DNA of 64,000 nucleotides from Maricurvus nonylphenolicus (GTDB taxonomy: Bacteria; Pseudomonadota; Gammaproteobacteria; Pseudomonadales; Cellvibrionaceae). The position numbers were made by a program, and so were the translations under genes. This document shows, piece by piece, positions 35,736 to 43,615 of the stretch. Positions within the stretch are counted from its first letter, which is position 1. Each line of letters begins with the position of its first letter. Under the pieces are notes generated by a model. That model saw only the letters and a program-made list of their open reading frames with translations, was not told the DNA's origin and did no database searches. The stretch spans positions 682,001-746,000 of the forward strand of contig NZ_AP031498.1 in NCBI RefSeq assembly GCF_042854845.1, given 5' to 3'.

Positions 35736-36417
35736 CCCTTTGTCATCGCAGGTAACACGAGTGGGTGTGGTAGATTCCGGTTTTGTATCAGAGTTGGGCG
35801 TTTATGTAGATAATGCGCGAGCTTTTCAATGGTGCCAGGACAGGGTGTTATCAACTGAGCCTCGAGCTGATCAATTGGGTCATGGCTCGGCGATGTTGAA
35901 CGTTATTCAGTCCATTGCACCGGAATCACGTTTTTTGGTTGCCCAGGTTTTTCGTGACAAGTGGGCGACAACGCCAGAGCAGGTCGCAGCCGCTCTGGAT
36001 TGGTTGGTTGAGCAGGGCACTCAAGTGATTAACTTGAGTCTGGGCTTGAGGCAGGATCGACCGGTGGTGCGTCTTGCCTGTGAGCGCGCCATCGCTCGGG
36101 GAGTCGTGTTGGTTGCCGCATCACCCGCCCAAGGGGCTGCTGTTTACCCTTCGGCTTATCCCGGTATCATTCGAGCTACCGGTGACGCACGCTGTAGCGT
36201 CGATGAGATCTCTTTTCTGGATTCCGCTCAGGCAGACTTTGGGGCCTGTGTTAGGTCACCGGTAGAGGGGGTTGTGGGGGCAAGTGTGGGAACTGCCTAT
36301 TTAACGGGCCATATAGCGCAGCATCTAGGCAAAGGAGGTAGTGCTAAACTAAAAGATGTCCTTCACTGTCTAGCGCAAAAAGCAGATTATTGGGGCGTGG
36401 AAAAACGCGTCGGTTAA
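35728..36417 (+). CDS. qhpE: Subtilisin-like leader protease QhpE
   Basis: The 229-residue protein is a compact subtilase without signal peptide or propeptide, fitting a cytoplasmic enzyme that removes the QhpC leader. The triad is Asp16 (VGVVDSG), His52 (GHGSAM) and Ser186 (GASVGTAYLTG). At the oxyanion position, where subtilisins have Asn in AAAGNEG, the sequence reads AASPAQG (Ala134). ATG 35728 is chosen because it follows GGTGGGGG and overlaps the qhpF stop; a longer start at 35707 is possible. Confidence 0.9.
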   Translation: MINPLSSQVTRVGVVDSGFVSELGVYVDNARAFQWCQDRVLSTEPRADQLGHGSAMLNVIQSIAPESRFLVAQVFRDKWATTPEQVAAALDWLVEQGTQVINLSLGLRQDRPVVRLACERAIARGVVLVAASPAQGAAVYPSAYPGIIRATGDARCSVDEISFLDSAQADFGACVRSPVEGVVGASVGTAYLTGHIAQHLGKGGSAKLKDVLHCLAQKADYWGVEKRVG

Positions 36418-36498
36418 TACTGAATGTCTTGTATGGTGGAGGGCTAGTTATCATATAGGTGCAGCTATCGTATAGGGGATAAGCGAAGGGTGGAACTC

Positions 36499-37290
36499 AT
36501 GGCTTATGGCTCGGCCGTTATAGGGTTTACAAGACTTCTCATCCTGATTATTGCAGGTAGCTTGTGTTTGGCCGCTGCTGCCGTCGATCCTTCTAGGCAA
36601 AAACATGTTCTTAAAGTCGCAATTATCGACTGGTGCCCACAGATTTGCCGTAATAAGAATCAGCCTGGTTATATTATTGAGATTGTTAACACCGTCTTTG
36701 CCGAAGGCCCCTATCAATTGGCGTTTTATGAATACCCCTGGACCCGCGGTATCATGCAGGTTCGCTCTGGTGAGTTGCATGCTTTATTAGCGCCGACAAA
36801 AGATGAGGCGCCAAACCTGTTATTCCCCGAGCGTGAAGTCGGGGTTCAGAAAATGTGTTTTTTTCGCAGGGCTGAAGATCATTGGCAATTTACGGGGACT
36901 CACTCTTTGGAAGGGTTAAAAATTGGTATGGTCAATGATGTGTTTATTCGTGAAATTGATCAGTACAAGAATGATAACCGTCACCAATTTCAAATCAGTT
37001 CATACTATGACGGCAGTTATATCAAACGCAGTTTAAGAATGCTGACGTCGGGTCGGTTGGATACCTTTATCTTTACCTATCATTCAACACAATTAGAAAT
37101 TAAAAAAGAGGGCCTTGCTGGGCGTGTTGTGTCCGCAGGGTGTTTCAGTGAAACCAGCTTGTATATGGCGTTTAGCCCATCTCCGGATCTTACCGACGAG
37201 GTCAGCTCCATGATGCGGCATTTTGATAAGAGAATAGATGCTATGTGGCGTTCAGGAGAGATGAAGGCGATTTTAAAGCGTTATCAATAG
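36499..37290 (+). CDS. Periplasmic solute-binding protein (family 3-like)
   Basis: The 263-residue protein has a signal peptide (LLILIIAGSLCLAAAAV) and the two-lobed fold of extracellular solute-binding family 3: VLKVAIIDWCPQICRNKNQPG, GYIIEIVNTVF, YPWTRGIMQVRSGELHALLAPT and GLKIGMVNDV. Such proteins bind amino acids, amines or act as sensors. No ABC permease or ATPase is next to it, so it may be an orphan binding protein or periplasmic sensor for the amine substrate (inference). ATG 36499 is preferred, with GAAGGG eight bases upstream, over GTG 36490. Confidence 0.8.
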   Translation: MAYGSAVIGFTRLLILIIAGSLCLAAAAVDPSRQKHVLKVAIIDWCPQICRNKNQPGYIIEIVNTVFAEGPYQLAFYEYPWTRGIMQVRSGELHALLAPTKDEAPNLLFPEREVGVQKMCFFRRAEDHWQFTGTHSLEGLKIGMVNDVFIREIDQYKNDNRHQFQISSYYDGSYIKRSLRMLTSGRLDTFIFTYHSTQLEIKKEGLAGRVVSAGCFSETSLYMAFSPSPDLTDEVSSMMRHFDKRIDAMWRSGEMKAILKRYQ

Positions 37291-37305
37291 GATATACGGG
37301 TAATG

Positions 37306-38640
37306 TTAGGCAATGCCCTGATCTGATAGCCACGAGGTTAGTGCTTGCAGTCTTGGTCCGTCAAACCCTTTTGCTCGCAAGCGTGAGGCAAGGGTTTCAT
37401 TATCTACAAGTGGCTGAGTTTGCAGGTCCTTCACAATCGGGGCCAGGGCAATGCCAGCAAGATGCCAAATCCCCAGTGGTTGGTCGGGGGTAATAACGAC
37501 GTCCTCCAGTTCGATCAAATCCTCTTTTACCACAGGCCGCTCCACCACTGATACCTGTTGAGGTACAACGGGCTCATGCATAGGCTGTTGGTCAGGCCAG
37601 GTTTGTCGTTGTTGCCAGAATGCCTGCTCAGGCCAGCGAGTTTCCATTTTATAGAAATCTCTACCCATGCGGGCAAAGCGCATAAAGGCGTGAGTCACAC
37701 GTTCGCGGTAAAACTGCTGAGCTATGGCTTTACTATGTGGTTTTTGGAGGATGGTATTTATCACAGCAGGCGCAACCAGGGCTGTGGATAACGCCTGAAA
37801 AATACCATTGCCAGATAATGGGTCGACCGCAAGCGCTGCATCACCGATACGTATTGATGCGTCGTCAATTGGGTTGTGGGTCAGGATGGCGGTGGAGCTT
37901 CGTGCTACCAACTCGCCTCGAGGTGTTGCACCTTGATAGAAAGGCAGTGCCTCTGGAAGTTGTTTAAGGCGCTTGAGAAAGTACTCTTGCAAGCCGGACT
38001 TGGACGGAAAGTCTTTGGCATCGGCTGCCACGGTGATTTGGGTGTAGCGGCTGCCATCACTAAACTGTGCCATCCAGGCCCAGCCATCGGTAAAACTGGT
38101 GGCCATCGACTGCGCGGTTACAGGATCACCTTGCCAGTGTTGCAACAGGGAAACTGTTTCGGGGCCGCGCATCCGGGGTTGTTTACCTGAAGGAGTACTC
38201 CGGCCGCGGGCTTCAACAAAAAAATCACCTTCAAGTTGAATTGGCAGATTGTGGGTATCCTTACCGGAAACAACACATCTCTCTACGTTAACTTCAACCT
38301 TATTGACTCTACCGTTGATAACATCGATGCCTGTTTCTTGCAGGGACTGGAGTAATGCCTGATCAAACAGGTCACGGCGAATGAGTCTCTCGGTATTGGC
38401 TTCGGAGTTGCTGCCGTTCCAGTTGGCATTACGCCTGGATGGTGCAGCGATGGTTGCAAGGGCCTTATGCAGGCCTGCATTTTGTAATCCCTGCAAGACC
38501 CGCTCGGAGATACCTTCACAGGCAGAAAAGGGGCGGGGTAACGCAATGACTGTAACACTATAACCTAATTGAGATAGCTTCAGCGCTGTTACCGTTCCTG
38601 CTGGGCCGGCACCGGCAACGATGATGCGTTGTTTCTTCAC
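37306..38640 (-). CDS. qhpG: FAD-dependent tryptophan monooxygenase QhpG
   Basis: The 444-residue protein is a group A flavoprotein monooxygenase with an N-terminal FAD dinucleotide fold (IIVAGAGPAGTVTALKL), and the second FAD motif RIGDAALAVDPLSGNGIFQAL. In Paracoccus QhpG dihydroxylates the gamma-subunit tryptophan to start quinone formation. The match rests on fold, length and the presence of every other qhp gene. It is encoded on the opposite strand, convergent with the binding-protein gene, and starts two bases after the stop of a CNNM membrane protein gene, so it is expressed from a different promoter than qhpADCB. Confidence 0.83.
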   Translation of the reverse strand: MKKQRIIVAGAGPAGTVTALKLSQLGYSVTVIALPRPFSACEGISERVLQGLQNAGLHKALATIAAPSRRNANWNGSNSEANTERLIRRDLFDQALLQSLQETGIDVINGRVNKVEVNVERCVVSGKDTHNLPIQLEGDFFVEARGRSTPSGKQPRMRGPETVSLLQHWQGDPVTAQSMATSFTDGWAWMAQFSDGSRYTQITVAADAKDFPSKSGLQEYFLKRLKQLPEALPFYQGATPRGELVARSSTAILTHNPIDDASIRIGDAALAVDPLSGNGIFQALSTALVAPAVINTILQKPHSKAIAQQFYRERVTHAFMRFARMGRDFYKMETRWPEQAFWQQRQTWPDQQPMHEPVVPQQVSVVERPVVKEDLIELEDVVITPDQPLGIWHLAGIALAPIVKDLQTQPLVDNETLASRLRAKGFDGPRLQALTSWLSDQGIA

Positions 38641-38642
38641 AG

Positions 38643-39686
38643 TTACGACTTGACGCCCATATCGCGGGCTTTCTTTTTCCAGCGTTCCTTGGCCAGCTTT
38701 TGCATGTCGGCGATGCGATCGCTTTCATCGACAATCTCCATGCCAATCAGGGTTTCAAAAATGTCTTCCAGGGTAATCAGACCTTCGATATCGCCGTACT
38801 CGTTAACCACCATCATCATATGGCTGTCGGCGCTGGTGAACTCTTCAAAAGCGTGGAAAATATCGGTGTTTTCAATAATGGCGGGCAGGTCGCGGCAAAA
38901 ATCGTGCAGGGTTTCATCCTGGCGGCCCTGGGCCTGAGCCAGTAATAAATCACTGCGCAATACAAAGCCGTTAATGTGGTCGGCATTCTTTTTATACACA
39001 GGAATCCGCGAAAACGGCGACTGTTTATTCTGCTCGACAAATTCACCCACGGTGGTGCTTTCGGGTAAAGAAAAGACCACGGTACGCGGTGTCATAATAT
39101 CGTTGACAGTCGCCTTGCTGAGATAAAACAGGTTCTTGAGGATATTGGATTCTTTCTCGGTCAGTTGGCCTTCCTCTTCACCCAGAGATGCCATAGCCGC
39201 AAATTCATCGCGGTCAAAACCGGTCAGTGACGGTTCGTCTGATAGCCCCTTGGTTAGCAGCTGGGACATTTTGACAAACGGGTACAGAATCCAGATCAGA
39301 CCCTTCAGGCAGTAAGCCGTCATGGGGGCAAGCTGGCGCCAGTAGTGTGCGCCCAGGGTCTTGGGGATAATTTCGGAGAACACCAGGATCAAAAACGTCA
39401 GAATTGCTGAGGTAATCCCCAGCACATGATCGCCAAATACCTTGGTGGCCTGGGCGCCAACGCCTGCCGCACCTACGGTATGGGCAATGGTATTGAGCGT
39501 CAGAATCGCCGCCAGCGGATGATTGATATTATCCTTCAGGGTTTTAAGAATCTTGGCTGAGGGATGGCCTTGCTCTTCCTGAACGCTGACATAAGCGGTG
39601 GTAACACTGAGAATTACGGCTTCGGCAATGGAGCATATAAACGATACGCCAATGGCCAAAACCAGGTAAATGGTAAGCAGCACCAT
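38643..39686 (-). CDS. CNNM/CBS-domain membrane protein (CorC/HlyC family)
   Basis: The 347-residue protein has an N-terminal CNNM (DUF21) domain with about four membrane segments (1-150, with ILVFSEIIPKTLGAHYW) and a cytoplasmic CBS pair (about 200-325, with MTPRTVVFSLP and VVNEYGDIEGLITLEDIFE). Family members act in magnesium or cobalt efflux. It appears cotranscribed with qhpG, two bases downstream, although a functional link is not evident. Confidence 0.9.
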   Translation of the reverse strand: MVLLTIYLVLAIGVSFICSIAEAVILSVTTAYVSVQEEQGHPSAKILKTLKDNINHPLAAILTLNTIAHTVGAAGVGAQATKVFGDHVLGITSAILTFLILVFSEIIPKTLGAHYWRQLAPMTAYCLKGLIWILYPFVKMSQLLTKGLSDEPSLTGFDRDEFAAMASLGEEEGQLTEKESNILKNLFYLSKATVNDIMTPRTVVFSLPESTTVGEFVEQNKQSPFSRIPVYKKNADHINGFVLRSDLLLAQAQGRQDETLHDFCRDLPAIIENTDIFHAFEEFTSADSHMMMVVNEYGDIEGLITLEDIFETLIGMEIVDESDRIADMQKLAKERWKKKARDMGVKS

Positions 39687-39779
39687 GGGGGTTGTAATAC
39701 CTCTGCAATGATTAGGGTTGCTTGAGGAGTGAGTATCGGCTGTTTGCCGGGGGGTGTAAAGGGGTGGCTATTTCTTGAG

Positions 39780-39818
39780 CTTATTTCTTGATCTTACTTC
39801 TTAATCTTACTTCTTAAT
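39780..39818. repeat. 13-bp tandem repeat at the 3' end of the araC-type gene
   Basis: CTTACTTCTTAAT occurs twice exactly (39793-39805 and 39806-39818), preceded by a variant (CTTATTTCTTGAT, 39780-39792) and a partial fourth copy to the left. The right-hand copy contains the gene's stop codon and last codons, so the end of the gene has been duplicated downstream. Confidence 0.8.
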
Positions 39819-40805
39819 ATAGTCCCGTGGGGTAACCCCGGTCCAACGCTTAAAGGCCCGGTAAAAGGAGGTCGCCTCGGTAAAGCCGACTTTCTCGGCT
39901 ACCTGCTCAATACTGAAAGCGCCACGGCTTAAGTAATAGATGGCGGTATCGCGGCGAATATCATCCTTAATGGCCTGGTAGGAGGTGCCTTCCGTGCGTA
40001 AGCGGCGGCGTAGGGTCGCTGAAGAGAGTTCCAGCTGTTCGGCCACCCATTCAAGATCCGGGAAGTGGGTTTCCACATCTTTTTTGATCATCAGCCGGAT
40101 CTTTTCAACCAGGCTGTTCTGATAATCAGGAATCATCATCAGATTCAGCGATGGGATCGATAAAAACTCTTCCAGGGTTTGTTCTGTCTGCGTATTTGGC
40201 ATTTCCAAATAGCTGGTACTAAATTGCAGACAGTTTTCCGGCTGGTCAAACTGAATCGGTGCTTTAAACAGTAGATTGTACTCGTTGGCGTGAGCGGGCC
40301 GGGCATGGGTAAAGCTGACAGAGTGCAACTTCAGGTTTTGACCGATGATCCAGCTCGACAGGCGATGAATAATCGCCAGCATGGAAATCGGCATCACATT
40401 GTTGGGATCGGATGCGCCGCCTTGGTGGCTAAGCGCATAGTGTGCTATTTCATCCTCCACCGTTAGTTTTAGTTGCAAGCTATCGGTGACAATGTGATAG
40501 AAGTCCAAACCCCGTTGTAGAAACTGTCCCAGGGTTGGGCAGTGAATACACGCATAACCCATCATGGCAAAGGTGCCGGGTCGCATGGGCGAACCTAAAA
40601 AGCCATGGGTTTCATCCTGCAGGGTGTCAATAATTTCCCGCGAGAGTTGGGAGTAGCTTTCTGCGGGAACACGGGATTTATCGGCGGCTAAAATCTCGGG
40701 GGCAATGTTGGCTTTTTCCAATAGCGTTGCCAAGTCACAGCCATTACGTAGTGCCGAGTCAAGCATGGCTTTAACATAGATGACCGGGACCGTATTGATT
40801 TCCAT
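39807..40805 (-). CDS. AraC-family transcriptional regulator
   Basis: The 332-residue protein has an N-terminal arabinose-binding-like domain (about 15-200, with PMRPGTFAMMGYACIHCPTL) and a C-terminal AraC helix-turn-helix pair (about 235-332, LEWVAEQLELSSATLRRRLR and IEQVAEKVGFTEATSFYRAF). This architecture is common in regulators of lipid and sterol catabolism. It may control the SDR and acyl-CoA synthetase genes upstream of it. Paracoccus QhpR is also AraC-type, so a role in the qhp locus 1.2 kb away cannot be excluded. Confidence 0.9.
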   Translation of the reverse strand: MEINTVPVIYVKAMLDSALRNGCDLATLLEKANIAPEILAADKSRVPAESYSQLSREIIDTLQDETHGFLGSPMRPGTFAMMGYACIHCPTLGQFLQRGLDFYHIVTDSLQLKLTVEDEIAHYALSHQGGASDPNNVMPISMLAIIHRLSSWIIGQNLKLHSVSFTHARPAHANEYNLLFKAPIQFDQPENCLQFSTSYLEMPNTQTEQTLEEFLSIPSLNLMMIPDYQNSLVEKIRLMIKKDVETHFPDLEWVAEQLELSSATLRRRLRTEGTSYQAIKDDIRRDTAIYYLSRGAFSIEQVAEKVGFTEATSFYRAFKRWTGVTPRDYIKK

Positions 40806-40895
40806 ACTCGTAACGCCAGAACAAGCCAGTTGCAGAAGACTTCAAGTAGACAGTACGCGAGGGGTGTCTGTCAATTCTCGGCCTGCTAGTGGCTA

Positions 40896-41801
40896 CTAGA
40901 GATTGGCATTGACTCCCGATAGCTCAATGGATTTATTCCACAGCGCTAATGCCGTTGGTTTGTCGTTGGCGATGGAATTGAGCTGATAAGTTTTTGCCGG
41001 TCCTGCGGTTTGTTTGCGCTTGCCGGGGCCGCACAGTTCGCCTCCTGTAAGTTCGGGGGCTGTAGCGGCCTGTAGGGTTGGCCAGGCACCTTGCAGAGGT
41101 GTATTGCAGAGCAGTCTCACCAATGGTGTAAAAAAGCGAAACAGTCCTGACATATGGCGGGATAGTTTGGTATCGGCAATGCCCGGGTGGCAGGCAATGG
41201 ATATCACCTTCGAGCCCTTATTTTGTAAGCGCCGTTGTAGCTCAAAGGAAAAGAGCAAATTTGCCAGTTTGCTTTGGCTGTAGCGTGCATTGGTGTCATA
41301 ACCCTGTTCAGCATTAATATCATCGAAATGGATACGGCCATAACGTGCCGCCAGGCTGGTAGTGTTAACAATGCGCGAGCCCGGTGTGGCCTCCAATTTA
41401 TCCAATAATAAACAGGTAAGTGTAAACGGGCCTATATGGTTAACACCCAACTGACTCTCAATCCCCTGGGCGGTATATTCCAGAGGCGGTACCATAATGC
41501 CAGCATTGTTAATCAGGACATCGAGTCGTGTTTCCTGATTGACGATAGCGGCTGCCTGCTTAACCGATTCCAGATCGGATAAATCTAGCGGCACAATATC
41601 AAGGTCGGCGTTGGGATTGGACTCTCGGATACTGGCAATGGCGGCTTGCGCTTTTTGCGGATTGCGACAGCCAATCAGTACGCGGGCATTGCGGCCCGCA
41701 AGTACTTTTGCTGCTTCAAATCCAATCCCGGTGTTGGCGCCTGTGATAAAGAAAACCTTGCCGGTTTGATCGGGAACGTCATGATGGGTAAATCCAGACA
41801 T
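40896..41801 (-). CDS. Short-chain dehydrogenase/reductase (retinol dehydrogenase-like)
   Basis: The 301-residue SDR has the NAD(P) motif TGANTGIG, the NNAG motif, and the catalytic YSQSK. The C-terminal part resembles the retinol dehydrogenase/protochlorophyllide reductase group. ATG 41801 is chosen, with GAGG six to seven bases upstream; a longer frame from 41909 would run into the upstream gene. It lies 38 bases after the acyl-CoA synthetase gene, probably in one operon. The alcohol or ketone substrate is unknown. Confidence 0.88.
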   Translation of the reverse strand: MSGFTHHDVPDQTGKVFFITGANTGIGFEAAKVLAGRNARVLIGCRNPQKAQAAIASIRESNPNADLDIVPLDLSDLESVKQAAAIVNQETRLDVLINNAGIMVPPLEYTAQGIESQLGVNHIGPFTLTCLLLDKLEATPGSRIVNTTSLAARYGRIHFDDINAEQGYDTNARYSQSKLANLLFSFELQRRLQNKGSKVISIACHPGIADTKLSRHMSGLFRFFTPLVRLLCNTPLQGAWPTLQAATAPELTGGELCGPGKRKQTAGPAKTYQLNSIANDKPTALALWNKSIELSGVNANL

Positions 41802-41838
41802 AAAAACCTCGGTGAATCTAATGGTCAGAGACGTTCCA

Positions 41839-43539
41839 TTAATCGGCCCACAGCACGCGGTCGCCGGTGGTGGACCAGTTTTCAAACTGTTCTTTGTAGG
41901 CGGACTCAATCTGCGGGCGTTTGATTTTTAATGTCGGGGTCATAAAGTTATTTTCTACTGTCCACAAATCCTTAAACAGAACCAGTGAGCTGATATTTTC
42001 ATGTTGATCCAATTGGTTGTTGGTATCCTGAATCAGATTTTCAAGTGCCTGGCTCAGCTCCTCTCGAAAAGAAGGATCATTGCTGGCAGCCTTAACCGCC
42101 TGCTCAGACAGTGTTGCCAGCGCAATGGGTTGTGGTAGGTCAGCACCAGTCACACAGATTTGCTCCAGATAGGTATTGCGCAACAGTAAATCTTCAATGG
42201 GAGCCGGGGCTACGTATTTACCTTTACTGGTTTTGAAAATTTCTTTGATACGGCCTGTGATTTTCAGGCGTCCCTGGGCATCGATGTCACCTTTGTCGCC
42301 GGTTTTTAAATATCCTTCTTCATCAAAGGCTTCGGCGGTTAACTCTGGCTCCAGGTAGTAACCCATCATATTGGTGGGTGACTTGATACGAATTTCACCG
42401 TTACTGGCAATCTTGCAGGTTACATGGGGGTTAGTTGTACCCACATAGCCAATTTTAGATTCTCCCAGTTGCGTGGTGTGGGAATAGGCAAAGTTTTCAC
42501 TCATGGCATAACCTTCCAGAATGGGGACGCCAATGGAGTGATACCAGCTAAGCAATGAGGTGGATAATGGTGCTGCACCACTCAGGCCAATACGCACTTT
42601 ATTCATGCCCAGGGCTTTGGTGAGCTTGCGACGAATATAGCCACCTACCACAGGTATTTTCAATAAGTGGTTGAGTTTCTTCTCGGGAACCTGTTCAAAC
42701 ACGCGTTGCTGTAATTTAACCCAGATACGCGGTACGGCAAAAAACAGCGTCGGTTCTGCGCGGCGAAGATCATCGGCAAAGGTTTCCAGTGAGTTAGAGA
42801 AGTAAACGGTAAATTCCTGGTAAATCTGATTAATCTCTACCGCGGCGCGCTCGGCCACATGAGCCAGCGGCAAATATGACAGCATGCGATCTTTGGCGTT
42901 GGCATCGTAAAGCTGGCCGGTCAGTACACCGACGGTTGCCAGGGTGGCAAAGGAATGCATAACCCCTTTGGGCATACCGGTAGTGCCGGAGGTGTAAATA
43001 ATCGTAGCCAAGTCTTCACGTTTACGGATCGGACTTTCCTGCATAGGTTCGGTGCGAAGAATAATATCATTCCACTTATCATCAACCTTGGCGGCAGTAA
43101 TGGGCAGGCTAATTTGTTTAACAGATTCTGGTACACCGGTCGACATATGTTCCCAGTTATCCAGCTTGCCAACAAACAGCACTTTGCTATCACTGTGCTC
43201 CAATATTTGACGGATACTGTTTGGTGACAATATAGGGTAGAGGGGGACGGAGATATGGCCAGCCATCCAGATGGCAAAGTCCGCCATAATCCAGTGGGCG
43301 CAGTTGCTGGACATAATAGCGATGCGACTACCCGGTTCCAGGTTTAGGGATTTCAGGTAGGCGGCCATGGACCTAACCTGTTGACATTGTTCTGCCCAGG
43401 TTAAGGTTTCAACGCGGCCATTCGGGTAGGGCTGAACAAAGCAGGGAACCGAGGCCAGGCGTTTTTCATTCTCGTAGAACTTTTCCAGCGGTGTGGGAAA
43501 TCGTTCTGATATCTGTGATTGACTCTGTTGTGTGCTCAT
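41839..43539 (-). CDS. AMP-forming long-chain acyl-CoA synthetase
   Basis: The 566-residue adenylate-forming enzyme has the phosphate loop IIYTSGTTGMPKG, the acyl-site motif GLSGAAPLS, GYAMSEN, and the hinge region YLKTGDKGDIDAQGRLKITG. It activates a carboxylic acid with ATP and CoA and belongs to the FadD15-like long-chain type. It stands upstream of the SDR. Confidence 0.93.
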   Translation of the reverse strand: MSTQQSQSQISERFPTPLEKFYENEKRLASVPCFVQPYPNGRVETLTWAEQCQQVRSMAAYLKSLNLEPGSRIAIMSSNCAHWIMADFAIWMAGHISVPLYPILSPNSIRQILEHSDSKVLFVGKLDNWEHMSTGVPESVKQISLPITAAKVDDKWNDIILRTEPMQESPIRKREDLATIIYTSGTTGMPKGVMHSFATLATVGVLTGQLYDANAKDRMLSYLPLAHVAERAAVEINQIYQEFTVYFSNSLETFADDLRRAEPTLFFAVPRIWVKLQQRVFEQVPEKKLNHLLKIPVVGGYIRRKLTKALGMNKVRIGLSGAAPLSTSLLSWYHSIGVPILEGYAMSENFAYSHTTQLGESKIGYVGTTNPHVTCKIASNGEIRIKSPTNMMGYYLEPELTAEAFDEEGYLKTGDKGDIDAQGRLKITGRIKEIFKTSKGKYVAPAPIEDLLLRNTYLEQICVTGADLPQPIALATLSEQAVKAASNDPSFREELSQALENLIQDTNNQLDQHENISSLVLFKDLWTVENNFMTPTLKIKRPQIESAYKEQFENWSTTGDRVLWAD

Positions 43540-43615
43540 CGCTGTCTCGTTATTGGTTATCTTGTAGTTTATAGATTATGTAGTTACGGGATGCCATAAA
43601 GAGCCCCCCTAATTT

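Noticed and set aside
41802..41909. 36-residue N-terminal extension of the SDR
   Set aside because: It overlaps the upstream acyl-CoA synthetase gene and lacks a ribosome site; the ATG at 41801 has GAGG.
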